From Archangiaceae bacterium (GTDB taxonomy: Bacteria; Myxococcota; Myxococcia; Myxococcales; Myxococcaceae), in assembly GCA_016879935.1 (NCBI GenBank), contig JAACJQ010000091.1, positions 30,248-94,247 on the forward strand: a stretch of 64,000 bases of DNA, read 5' to 3'. Below, piece by piece: positions 45,225 to 53,739 of this stretch. The position numbers and the translations under genes are program-made. The notes below the pieces were generated by a model. It was given only the letters and a program-made list of their open reading frames with translations. It was not told where the DNA came from and did not search any database. The first letter of the stretch is position 1, and each line of letters begins with the position of its first letter.

Positions 45225-47005
45225 CGGGTGACGGCCCACCAGAGCAGCGGCCCCGCAGCCAGCAGCACCTGGGGCAGCAGGGTGATGGCGTCGGGGTAGA
45301 TGCCGAGCGCGTCGACCGTGAAGAACCGCAACGGCGAGAGCGGCAGCACGCCGAGCTCCTGCAGGCCGTGAAGGCCCTTGCCGAGCAGCATCACCGCGGT
45401 CGCCACCAGCAACACCGTCGACGCGTTGAAGAGCGTCTTCATCGGCAACTTGAAGCCGACGGTGCGAACGAAGAGCACCAGCACCACCAGCGCGACGCCG
45501 CCAGCGAGCGAGCCCCACAAGACGCCTTCCCGGGAGTCTCCGGCCAGGCCCTGCAGGAAGAGCGCGGTCTCGACCGTCTCGCGCCCGACCGAGGTGAACG
45601 AGATGGTGAAGAGCCCGAGGGCGCTGCCGCTGCCGAGCGCGTCTTTCATCTGTCCGCGGAGCTCGCCCATGAAGGCGCTGACGTTGACGCGCGCGTTCAG
45701 CCACAAGGCGGCGTACAGCAGCAGACCCACCGCGAAGAGCGCGACCACCGTCTCGAGCCACTCCCGGTTCGCGCCCGCCAGCAGTGACTGCCCGAAGACG
45801 AACGCGACGACGCCGAAGGCCAGGGCCGAGACCCACCCTGCGTGAACGATGCGCACCTGGGCCGTGGCGCCCATCTTCTTCATCACCGCGAGCAGCGCGC
45901 CGACCACGATGGTGGCCTCGAAGCCCTCGCGCAGCAGAATGATGAGCGACGCGAAAAAGACCGACCAGAAGTCACCCTTCGACGGGGCGTTCTTCTCCGA
46001 GAGCTGCGCCAGGAGCGAGTCGACCTGCGCGTCGAAGTCTGCGTGGTTCTGCGCTGCGAGGCGGGTTCTCGTGAAGCCCTGCTCGAGCGCATCGACCAGC
46101 CGCGGGTCTCTCGCGCGCAGCGTCGGCTCGATGGGCTCGAGCCCCAGCAGGTACGCGTCGACGACGGCCTTGCGCGCGTCGTCCCACTTCCCCGCCTTCG
46201 CGTACGAGCGCGCCTGCTCGAGCCCTGCGCGCGCGATCGCCATCGACGACGACTCATCGGTCTTCGGCATGACGCCTCGGGCACACGAGACACCATCGAC
46301 TCCGAGCTGTTGGCCCAGCTGCACATCGGTCGAGGTCGCGAGCACCTCGAGCCCCGGCTCCGACCTCGGGGGCGAATGGCACGCGGGCTGACGGAGCGTG
46401 AAGACGAAGAAGGCGACGCTCCATCGCTCGGCGTCGGTGAGCGCCGGGAAGCCCGGCATGGGCGTGCCCTTGATGCCGAACGTCGTGGTGTTGAAGACCT
46501 TGTAGGGCGTGAGGGTCTGCATTCGCGCGGCGTCGTGGAAGTTGGCCGGTGGTGGTGTGAGGCCCTTCGCAGCTGGCCCATCGGCTCGGCCGTCGAGCCC
46601 GTGACACGACGAGCACTGCGCGGTGAAGAGCGCCTGACCGGCGGGGAGATCGGGCGTCACCCGTGGGGCGCGCGACAAGCCCTGCGACGACACGATCTCC
46701 TGCACGAGCGCATGGCATTCGGCGACCACCCCCTCGGCCGGCCGCGCCGCGGCGATGTCGCGCTGCAGTCGCCTGGCCCGCTCGAGAAACGGAGCCCCTG
46801 CCGCCCCGAGCTCCGTCAGCGCCGAGACGGCCTCGTCGGCCAGCCCCTTCTGCTCTGCCAACTCCTCGGCGTTCTGCTCCGCGACCGCGGCGGCGTAGTC
46901 ACCTTCGAGGTACTGGAGCAGCGCAACGACCCGATGCCACTCGGTGCTCTCGGCCCGTGAGACCGCCGCCACCGCCAGGAACGTCATCACCAGCACTCGC
47001 CTCAT
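45176..47005 (-). CDS. Cytochrome c-FTR1 iron permease fusion
   Basis: 609 aa. Signal peptide, helical periplasmic region, a class I c-type haem site CSSCHG (about residue 133) with MPGFPALTDAE as the likely Met ligand segment, then a second periplasmic helical part and a seven-TM FTR1/EfeU-like permease with REGFEATIVVGALL and GRETVETALF, the two acidic R-E-x-x-E motifs that carry iron. Such fusions couple haem redox chemistry to high-affinity iron uptake. A 6-bp dyad (47037-47059) lies upstream. Confidence 0.85.
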   Translation of the reverse strand: MRRVLVMTFLAVAAVSRAESTEWHRVVALLQYLEGDYAAAVAEQNAEELAEQKGLADEAVSALTELGAAGAPFLERARRLQRDIAAARPAEGVVAECHALVQEIVSSQGLSRAPRVTPDLPAGQALFTAQCSSCHGLDGRADGPAAKGLTPPPANFHDAARMQTLTPYKVFNTTTFGIKGTPMPGFPALTDAERWSVAFFVFTLRQPACHSPPRSEPGLEVLATSTDVQLGQQLGVDGVSCARGVMPKTDESSSMAIARAGLEQARSYAKAGKWDDARKAVVDAYLLGLEPIEPTLRARDPRLVDALEQGFTRTRLAAQNHADFDAQVDSLLAQLSEKNAPSKGDFWSVFFASLIILLREGFEATIVVGALLAVMKKMGATAQVRIVHAGWVSALAFGVVAFVFGQSLLAGANREWLETVVALFAVGLLLYAALWLNARVNVSAFMGELRGQMKDALGSGSALGLFTISFTSVGRETVETALFLQGLAGDSREGVLWGSLAGGVALVVLVLFVRTVGFKLPMKTLFNASTVLLVATAVMLLGKGLHGLQELGVLPLSPLRFFTVDALGIYPDAITLLPQVLLAAGPLLWWAVTRQRPTSPLPPGAESAR

Positions 47006-47036
47006 GGTCGCCTCGTTTCTTCACGAAGCCTCGGCC

Positions 47037-47059
47037 ATTTTGCGAGTGAAAGTCAAAAT
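47037..47059. promoter_or_regulatory. ATTTTG-N11-CAAAAT dyad upstream of the iron permease
   Basis: Perfect 6-bp inverted repeats (47037-47042 and 47054-47059) with an 11-bp spacer, in an AT-rich patch 31 nt upstream of the FTR1 gene start (47005, minus). A repressor such as an iron regulator could bind here, but it does not match the Fur consensus. Confidence 0.4.
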
Positions 47060-47088
47060 CAGAACAGAAGCCCACCTGATTGAAGGGC

Positions 47089-47469
47089 TCACTCCGGCGG
47101 AATCGGTCTCGGCCGACGGCTCTCGTCGATGGCGACGAAGGTGAACGACCCTGACGTGACGAGCTCGGTGTGTTCTTCGGAGCGATTGCGTCGCCACGCC
47201 TCGACCTTGATGCGCATCGACGTTCGGCCCACCCGCTCGAGCGTCGCGTACAGGCTCACCTCGTCGCCGACGAAGACGGGCTTCAAGAACTCCATGGCGT
47301 CGATGGCGATGGTGGCGCAGCGGCCTCGCGCCCGTCTCGTCGCGGCGCTCCCTGCTGCCATGTCCATCTGAGAGAGCAGCCACCCGCCGAAGATGTCTCC
47401 AGCGGGGTTCGTGTCGGTGGGCATCGCGATGGTGCGAATGACGGGAGCGGCAGTCGGCGGCGCGGTCAT
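47089..47469 (-). CDS. Acyl-CoA thioesterase (YciA-like hotdog)
   Basis: 126 aa. Single hotdog domain with the YciA/BACH signature DTNPAGDIFGGWLLSQMDMA including the catalytic Asp, then ATIAIDAMEFLKPVFVGDEV. Hydrolyses acyl-CoAs. The frame is open to 47679, but ATG 47469 gives the family N-terminus. Divergent from the MoxR cassette, 58 nt apart. Confidence 0.9.
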   Translation of the reverse strand: MTAPPTAAPVIRTIAMPTDTNPAGDIFGGWLLSQMDMAAGSAATRRARGRCATIAIDAMEFLKPVFVGDEVSLYATLERVGRTSMRIKVEAWRRNRSEEHTELVTSGSFTFVAIDESRRPRPIPPE

Positions 47470-47527
47470 GTGGGCAGGGTGTAGCGCGTCTCTGTCGGCC
47501 AACGCTCGACTAGTCTCCCCACCGCTC

Positions 47528-48670
47528 ATGGCCCCCACCCTTCCCGAAGCCTCTCTGGCCGTTCGCGATGCGCTGACCCTGGCAGGCACCGGACTCGTCG
47601 ACCGTGAACAGCTCGTCGACCTCATCGCGCTCACGGCCATCGCTGGAGAACACCTGCTCGTCATCGGGCCGCCCGGCACGGCGAAGAGTGAAGCGGTACG
47701 CCGCGTCGCCAGAACGCTGGGTGGGCGCTACTTCGAGTACCTGCTCGGCCGCTTCACCGAGCCGTCCGAGGTCTTCGGGCCCATCGACCTCCGCAAGTTG
47801 AAGGAAGGCGTCGTCGAGACACAGACCGCCGGCATGCTGCCCGAGGCCGACATCGCGTTCCTCGACGAGGTATTCCTCGGGTCGACCGCGATTCTGAACA
47901 CGCTGCTCGGCCTCTTGAATGAGCGCGTCTTTCGTCGAGGCCACACCCTGGTGAAGTGCCCGCTGCGGGTCTGCATCGGCGCCTCGAACGCGATTCCCGA
48001 GGAGCCGTCACTCGCGGCCTTCGCCGACCGGTTTCTCGTGCGCGTCTTCGTCGAGCCCATCGCCGACGCGAAGCTCGAGGCCCTGCTCGATGGTGGCGCC
48101 GCCCTCGCGCGCGGCTCGCTCGAACAGAAGGCTTCGCTCGAACACGTCGACGTGTTGTCCACCGCCGCACGGAACGCGAACACGGCGCGCTTGAGAGACC
48201 CGCTCGCCCACGCCGTTCGGCTGCTGCGCAAGGCTGGCGTCGAGCTGTCTGACCGGCGCGTGGTGAAGGTGCAGCGGCTCGCCTGTGCAGCAGCCGTGCT
48301 CGCGGGCCGAACGGAACCGACCGACGCCGACCTCTGGCCGATTCTCTACGCGGTGCCGACGCTCGACGGGCAACGGCTCGCGCAAGACGTGTTGAAGGAC
48401 GTGCTCAAGCACTCGCAGAGTTCGACGCTCGTGGCTGCTGCCGAAGCGGCGTCCAACGCACCCGGGGTTCGAGCCGCGCGCATCGTCGAGACCGCGAGCG
48501 GGCTGTTCGAGCAACTCCCCGCGCAGGACGACACCAACGCCGTCGAGCGGTGGAAGCTCAAGCTCGAAGGCGTCGCGAGGGAGATCGACGCATCGTTCGA
48601 CACCAACGCGCTGCCCGCGCAGCTCGCGCCCGTTCGCCAGCGCATCACCGAGCTGCTCGCGCCTCGATGA
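47528..48670 (+). CDS. MoxR-family AAA+ ATPase of a MoxR-vWA-beta-propeller cassette
   Basis: 380 aa. Walker A GPPGTAKS (47-54), Walker B AFLDEVFLGS (Asp113, Glu114), sensor region CIGASNAIPEE, and the MoxR-type Arg finger/second sensor in FADRFLVRV. The C-terminal helical part (about 250-380) resembles RavA. MoxR ATPases remodel protein complexes and typically act with vWA-domain partners, one of which is encoded three genes downstream. The frame opens at 47393, but ATG 47528 is the family start. The TGA overlaps the next ATG (ATGA), beginning a six-gene unit. Confidence 0.9.
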   Translation: MAPTLPEASLAVRDALTLAGTGLVDREQLVDLIALTAIAGEHLLVIGPPGTAKSEAVRRVARTLGGRYFEYLLGRFTEPSEVFGPIDLRKLKEGVVETQTAGMLPEADIAFLDEVFLGSTAILNTLLGLLNERVFRRGHTLVKCPLRVCIGASNAIPEEPSLAAFADRFLVRVFVEPIADAKLEALLDGGAALARGSLEQKASLEHVDVLSTAARNANTARLRDPLAHAVRLLRKAGVELSDRRVVKVQRLACAAAVLAGRTEPTDADLWPILYAVPTLDGQRLAQDVLKDVLKHSQSSTLVAAAEAASNAPGVRAARIVETASGLFEQLPAQDDTNAVERWKLKLEGVAREIDASFDTNALPAQLAPVRQRITELLAPR

Positions 48671-49083
48671 CCCCTTCGCTGCGAGCGCGCGCGGAGCCCC
48701 TGCCGGCCCGCGCCGTCGTCGCCGAACATGACGTCGCCCGGCGTCTGGCGACTCGTCTGCTCGCCCTCGATGAAGCGGCGAGGCGACAACTGCGGCTGGT
48801 GGTGACGAAGGACCTGCTCGTGGCGCTCGGACCTGCCGACGTGCTGCCGTGGGTCGATGGCGTTCGGTATTTCGGCGCCGAACCCGAGTCGCTCGCGATG
48901 CTGGTGCCCACGACGCGCGAGACGACACCGTCGAGCGTGTTGGTCGAGCGCGCGCTGCGACGAACGCACCAACTCCCCGTCGGCCCGTTCGCGCTGCTCT
49001 CGTTCGAACGAATCGTTCCGCTCGGCCGCTCGGTGCCGGTGAGTCCTCACGCGCTGGCCGCGTTGTTGGAGCCGACCGCGTGA
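48667..49083 (+). CDS. Small cassette protein, probable bpX-type component
   Basis: 138 aa. Contains LALDEAARRQLRLVVTKDLLVALG, WVDGVRYFGAEPESLAMLVPTT and a C-terminal LSFERIVPLGRSVPVSPHALAALLE. Position after MoxR and the WVDG-x-x-YFG segment resemble the small bpX domains recurrent in MoxR-vWA-beta-propeller systems; which bpX family cannot be settled by eye. No signal peptide or membrane segment. Bounded on both sides by 4-nt overlaps (ATGA before, GTGA after). Confidence 0.75.
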   Translation: MTPSLRARAEPLPARAVVAEHDVARRLATRLLALDEAARRQLRLVVTKDLLVALGPADVLPWVDGVRYFGAEPESLAMLVPTTRETTPSSVLVERALRRTHQLPVGPFALLSFERIVPLGRSVPVSPHALAALLEPTA

Positions 49084-49334
49084 GCACGGCTCTCTCCACC
49101 GCGTCGGCACCGCACTCCACTCGAGCCCGGACCGGTTCGGCTGGTCGTGTCATCGCTGCGGAGCACTCGCAGGAGGCGCTGAACTTCGTGCTCGGCGCCC
49201 TGAGCGCCGCCCTGCCCTCGTGTGGCTCGCCCCCACGCGAGTCGCGTCACGTTCCTGGTCACCTCCTGTGCGCAGGGAGCGCCCTGAGCACTGGAACGAT
49301 TCGCGCCGTGACTGCGCAGGCGGTGTCGGCATGA
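49080..49334 (+). CDS. Small uncharacterised protein inside the MoxR-vWA cassette
   Basis: 84 aa from GTG 49080, overlapping the previous TGA (GTGA) and ending in an ATGA overlap with the vWA gene. Composition is Ala/Ser/Thr-rich with one hydrophobic helix (ALNFVLGALSAALPSCG) and PGHLLCAG. No known family. The exact fit of both overlaps argues that it is real and co-translated, but it could be a degenerate or rapidly evolving component. Confidence 0.55.
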   Translation: MSTALSTASAPHSTRARTGSAGRVIAAEHSQEALNFVLGALSAALPSCGSPPRESRHVPGHLLCAGSALSTGTIRAVTAQAVSA

Positions 49335-51124
49335 GCGCCCTGCCCGCTCCGCTCAAGCCATGGGCCGCGCAGCTGTCGTTGCTGCAGCGAGATCTCGCGC
49401 TCGCCCTCGCCCCGTGGATTCAGCGGCTCTCCTCGAGCATCGGCCCACTCTCCGACGCGCAGGCCCGGCCGACCGGAGCGCCCGACGGCTACGACGGCGT
49501 CGCTCGAAAGGGCTCCTACGAGCGGCTGCTCACCACCGAGTGGCTCTACGCCGACGAAGTGCCCGACGAGTTCCTCCGGCGCGCGGCCCAGGGTGAACAC
49601 CTCTTCTCGAAGCTCGCCGTGCGTGAGCCGCACCAGGCGCGCCGCTGCCTCGTGTTGTTCGACTCGGGGCCGTCGCAACTGGGTGCTCCTCGCATCGCGC
49701 ACCTCGCGGCGTTCATCGCCTTCGCCTCACGCTGCGAAGCCGCACACGCACAACTGTCGTGGGGCGTGTTGCAGCACCTCTCCACGCATCGTCGCGACGG
49801 CTTCGACAAGACAGAGGCAGAAGCGCTCTTGAAGTCGCGCACGACGAGAGAAGCGACCGAAGCCGACCTCGCGTCGTGGCTGGCCTCGATGGGCAACGCC
49901 GACGACGTCTGGGTCGTGGGCAACGGGCTGCTCTTGTCTGGCCCGGCTGCGTCGAAGGTGCAGCAGGTCATCGTCACGGAGTCGATGGAACCCGGCGTTC
50001 GCCGCCTCGAGGTCACCGTTCGTCGCGGAGGCCGTGCGCGTCAGAGCGTTCACCTCGAGCTGCCACCCGCGGCCGTCTGCACCTCGCTCCTGCGCGCGCC
50101 GTTCGCGGTCGAGAAGCCCAAACCGACTCCGCGCGCGAGCCGCCCCTCGCAGGGCCTCGTCTTCGGCGCGAGCGGCAACCGGCTCTTCACGCTCGGAGGG
50201 AATGGTGAGCTCATCTCGGTGGTGCTGCCACACGGCACTGGCGCGAGCGTGAAGCAGGTCGTCTTTCAACCTCCGGCCCTCGAGCGCGTCGTCGCTGGCG
50301 GCTGGCACAAGGGCCTCATCTGCATCACGGCGCGCTACGACACGAGCGGCCGCATCATTCGGTTCGTCCTGCACTCGCTCACCAAGCGTGGAGAGAAGCG
50401 CGTCGACGCGTTGACCTACGAGGTCGACGACCCTTCGACCGTCATTCCGCCCGAGCGCTCGCTCACCGACATCACGGCGTTCTCGTTCAACGGCAAGAAG
50501 CGCTTTCTCTTCGTGATGGCCGGGCGGCTGTTCTCGCTCGAAGACGGAAAGGTCGTCAGCTCGCCGGAGCGCATCGTCGCGCACACCCAGCGCAGCGAGC
50601 GCCTGCTGCTCTTCACTGTCGACGAGCAGGGCCGTCGCACCGTTCGAACCATGTTCTCGAACACCACGCAGACGGCGACGCACCTCGAAGGGCTCGGCAG
50701 CGCGCGCGTCTACTTCGCAGGTGGCATGCGCTACCCGCTGCCGATGATTGGCCTCGGTGAGCTCTCCACCAGCCCGACGTGGACGATGATCGACCACTCG
50801 CGGCTCTCGTTCGGTCTCGAGGTGCCTGCAGGTGGCACGGTGATGGGCATCACCACGCCGTCGACCTGGGTCGCCGGCCTGCTCGTACGCACGGAGGACA
50901 AGAAGCGGCTGCTCCATGTGAGCGCGCAGGGCACGCAGACCATCGTCGAGACCGAGAGCCCGATTCTCGAGGTGGCGACCGACTTCGAGTTTCCGCGCGC
51001 GGCGTGGCTCGACGCGGGCGGCGGCATGGGCCTGTTCGATGCGTCGAACCCGCAGAAGCTCATCATCGGCCTGCCCGACGGCAACGGCCGCCGCATGGTG
51101 CACTTCACGGAGTACCGGCGATGA
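49331..51124 (+). CDS. vWA plus beta-propeller protein of the MoxR cassette
   Basis: 597 aa. Residues about 55-100 (YDGVARKGSYERLLTTEWLYADEVPDEFLRRAAQGE) lead into a vWA-like domain with LVLFDSGPSQLG (111-115), a MIDAS-like loop with a shifted DSGPS in place of DxSxS. Residues about 260-590 hold repeated four-strand blades (for example GLVFGASGNRLFTLGGNGELISVV, KGLICITARYDTSGRII, KRFLFVMAGRLFSLEDGKVV), as a beta-propeller. This pairing is the core partner of MoxR in such systems. Joined by ATGA to the next gene. Confidence 0.8.
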   Translation: MSALPAPLKPWAAQLSLLQRDLALALAPWIQRLSSSIGPLSDAQARPTGAPDGYDGVARKGSYERLLTTEWLYADEVPDEFLRRAAQGEHLFSKLAVREPHQARRCLVLFDSGPSQLGAPRIAHLAAFIAFASRCEAAHAQLSWGVLQHLSTHRRDGFDKTEAEALLKSRTTREATEADLASWLASMGNADDVWVVGNGLLLSGPAASKVQQVIVTESMEPGVRRLEVTVRRGGRARQSVHLELPPAAVCTSLLRAPFAVEKPKPTPRASRPSQGLVFGASGNRLFTLGGNGELISVVLPHGTGASVKQVVFQPPALERVVAGGWHKGLICITARYDTSGRIIRFVLHSLTKRGEKRVDALTYEVDDPSTVIPPERSLTDITAFSFNGKKRFLFVMAGRLFSLEDGKVVSSPERIVAHTQRSERLLLFTVDEQGRRTVRTMFSNTTQTATHLEGLGSARVYFAGGMRYPLPMIGLGELSTSPTWTMIDHSRLSFGLEVPAGGTVMGITTPSTWVAGLLVRTEDKKRLLHVSAQGTQTIVETESPILEVATDFEFPRAAWLDAGGGMGLFDASNPQKLIIGLPDGNGRRMVHFTEYRR

Positions 51125-53739
51125 GCATCGAGCGTCGCCGGCTGGTGTTCGAGGGGCGGCAGCTCGTCGCCGGGTTGCTGCTGTCCGACTCGCCGTCCGC
51201 TCGCGCTGCGGTGCTCGAGTTCTGGCGGCCGGGCGCCGTCGTGCAGCGCTGCGCCGACGCGCTGCTGCTTCGATTCGCGAAGCCGATGGAGCTCGACTGC
51301 GACGTCGTGCGCGGTGAGCCACTCGTCGAGCGAGTCGGGGTGCTGGTTGCCGTTCCGCTTCGCGCGCGAGAATTCGACGCGCTCGCTCCTGCGAAGGGCA
51401 GCGTCGTCATCGCGCGTGCCGGGCGGGTCTTCACCGTCAGGCCCGCGCCAGAAGAACTCGACCCGTCGGAGTGGCTCGACCTGTCGCCTGCGACCATCGT
51501 GCAGGTGCCGCGACCTGAGCTCGCCGTCGCACCAGCACCGCTCGCCCTCGCACCGCGCCCGCTCGAGCTGCGGCCAGACCCGAAGCTGTTGCCACCCGAA
51601 GCGTCACGCGCGCTCGTCGACGCGCTGGGAACCGAACGGTCGGCACCGCGGCAGACATTCTGGCGACGAACGATGACGTCGCTGCTTCGTTGGTGGCGGG
51701 GAAGGCGGCAACCACCCGCGCTGCCCTCGGGAGGAGACGCGCCTCGACCCGGTCTCGCCGAGCGCGCCGAGCAGTGGGTGAACCGTCAGCTCGACCGCAC
51801 GCCCGTCGGCCGGTGGATGGACGACTTCAACCGCAAGTACGTCGACCGCTTGCTGAAGATGTTCGACGAAGAGGCGCTCGAAGACGCGCTGAAGCACGCC
51901 GTGCCGCTGAGCCGGAAGACTGCCGAGCCCGGAGCGCAGCCGACGCATCTCCCCTTCGGCGCGCGGCAGAACCTCGAGCTGAATATGGGCGGCCGGCGCA
52001 TCGATCGGGGCCCCGCCGGCGTGATGCAGCCCGGCGTGTACGAGACGTTGCGCGCGCGCTATCGGGCAGCAGCCGACAAGCTCGAGAAGGCGGGGCGCAT
52101 CGACGAGGCGGCGTTCGTGTTGGCCGACCTGCTCGACGCTCCTCAAGAAGCGGTCGATCTGCTCGAGCGCCACGAGAAGTTCGAGAAGGCGGCACGGCTG
52201 GCCGAAGGTCGCACGCTGGCTCCCGAAGTCACCGTGCGCTTGTGGGTGCTCGCGAAGGACCTCGAGCGCGCCACGCTGCTCGCGCGACGGCATCGGGTGT
52301 TCGGCGCTGTGGTGACGCGGCTCGAGCGCGGCAACCTTGCCGAAGCGCGGGTGCTGCGGCTGCAGTGGGGCGAGTGGCTCGCGTCGTCGGGAGACTTTGG
52401 TGGAGCCGTGCAAGCGGTGTCTCCCCTCGAAGAAGCGCGCTCGCTCATGTTGCAGTGGGTCGATCTCGGCATCGAGGCAGGTGGCCCGCAGCGCGCGCCC
52501 TTGCTCGTGAAGCGCCTCGAGCTCGAGCCGAAGAACTCCGCGAACGTCGTGCAGCGCGCCTTCGACGTGCTGGGCGATCGCAGTGAGGTGACGGCCTCGG
52601 AGCGCGCGGCGCTGGGCGAAGCGCTCATGAGCTCGCTCGACGCCGAAAGCCTCGAGCAACGAAAGCCCCTCGCGCGCGCCGCGCTGCGGGCGATGGTGCG
52701 TGACGAAGCGGCGCTCGGCGTGACGAAGCCCGGGGTGGTGGGTCGACTCATCGCGTTCGACGACGGAGCCCTTCGAGCCGACGTCCCCTCGTACGCGCCC
52801 GGCGTGCGTCCCCTCACCGCGCAGACGACGCGCTTCGAGCGTGAGTCGACGGCCCTGACGCCCTTCGACGCCGTGTTGCTGCCGAGCGGTGCGCTGCTCG
52901 TCGCGCTGGGAGAAAACGGCATTGCGCTGGTGAATCACCACGGGCGGGTGACGTGGCGCGCCGACGTGCCGGCCTTCTCGCTCGTCGCCAGTGACGAAGG
53001 CCCGACGGTGTTGGCGCTCGCTCCGCGCGAAGACGTGACGAGCGTGTCTCGCATCTCGGTCGCGACGAAGCGCGCGCAACGTTGGGCAGAGGTACAGCTG
53101 AGCTGCTTCAGCCCCACGTTCCGCGATGGCATCTGGTTCATCGGTGCGGGGCCACGCGTGCTGGGGCTCGACGTGCTCGGTGAGCGGCCCACGCCGCTGT
53201 GGGAGCTTCCGCCCGGGCCCGACCACGCTCCGGTACGCGTCATCGCCAGCAGCGCACCGCGTGTGACGGTACTGACCTCGGGCTTCGAGATCGGCCGCCG
53301 GGCGTGGCGGCTGCCTTCATTCGACGCCGAGTTCGCGAACGGCCTGCATCAGGCACAGGGCATCGAGGCGATGGCCGTGTCTCCCGAGGGCGGCTTCGTG
53401 CTCGTCGGAACGGGCGCGAACGGCGAGCTGCGAACCTGGTCTCCCGCCGTGGCTGCCAATCAGCCCCTCGTCACCCAGCCTCTGCCGGGCAAGCTCGCGG
53501 GCACGCCTGCGAGTCAGTCCGCGTGGCAGGCGCTGCCGACGAAGTGGCGGCAGGAGACGCCTGACCAGCTCGACGTGATTCTCCGCCCTGGTCAACACAG
53601 TCTGGGCTTCGGCCACGCCACCACGGCGCGCACACGCTTCCTCAACGACACGCTCATCATCTGTTGCGACAACGGCCACGTCGTCTGCTTCGACCTCACG
53701 CAGCAGCGCGTGGTGCGCGACGTGACGGTGAAGCCGTGA
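51121..53739 (+). CDS. Large helical/beta-propeller protein of the MoxR cassette
   Basis: 872 aa. N-terminal beta-rich part (about 1-150), Pro-rich linker with an Arg/Trp-rich patch (WRRTMTSLLRWWRGRR) about 180-200, then a central alpha-helical repeat region (about 300-520) of TPR/PPR-like hairpins (YRAAADKLEKAGRIDEAAFVLADLL). The C-terminal part (about 560-872) has propeller-like blades (TPFDAVLLPSGALLVALGENGIALVNHHGRVTWR). Probably a scaffold or sensor in the complex. Its start overlaps the vWA gene stop (ATGA) and its stop overlaps the next gene (GTGA). Confidence 0.75.
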   Translation: MSIERRRLVFEGRQLVAGLLLSDSPSARAAVLEFWRPGAVVQRCADALLLRFAKPMELDCDVVRGEPLVERVGVLVAVPLRAREFDALAPAKGSVVIARAGRVFTVRPAPEELDPSEWLDLSPATIVQVPRPELAVAPAPLALAPRPLELRPDPKLLPPEASRALVDALGTERSAPRQTFWRRTMTSLLRWWRGRRQPPALPSGGDAPRPGLAERAEQWVNRQLDRTPVGRWMDDFNRKYVDRLLKMFDEEALEDALKHAVPLSRKTAEPGAQPTHLPFGARQNLELNMGGRRIDRGPAGVMQPGVYETLRARYRAAADKLEKAGRIDEAAFVLADLLDAPQEAVDLLERHEKFEKAARLAEGRTLAPEVTVRLWVLAKDLERATLLARRHRVFGAVVTRLERGNLAEARVLRLQWGEWLASSGDFGGAVQAVSPLEEARSLMLQWVDLGIEAGGPQRAPLLVKRLELEPKNSANVVQRAFDVLGDRSEVTASERAALGEALMSSLDAESLEQRKPLARAALRAMVRDEAALGVTKPGVVGRLIAFDDGALRADVPSYAPGVRPLTAQTTRFERESTALTPFDAVLLPSGALLVALGENGIALVNHHGRVTWRADVPAFSLVASDEGPTVLALAPREDVTSVSRISVATKRAQRWAEVQLSCFSPTFRDGIWFIGAGPRVLGLDVLGERPTPLWELPPGPDHAPVRVIASSAPRVTVLTSGFEIGRRAWRLPSFDAEFANGLHQAQGIEAMAVSPEGGFVLVGTGANGELRTWSPAVAANQPLVTQPLPGKLAGTPASQSAWQALPTKWRQETPDQLDVILRPGQHSLGFGHATTARTRFLNDTLIICCDNGHVVCFDLTQQRVVRDVTVKP

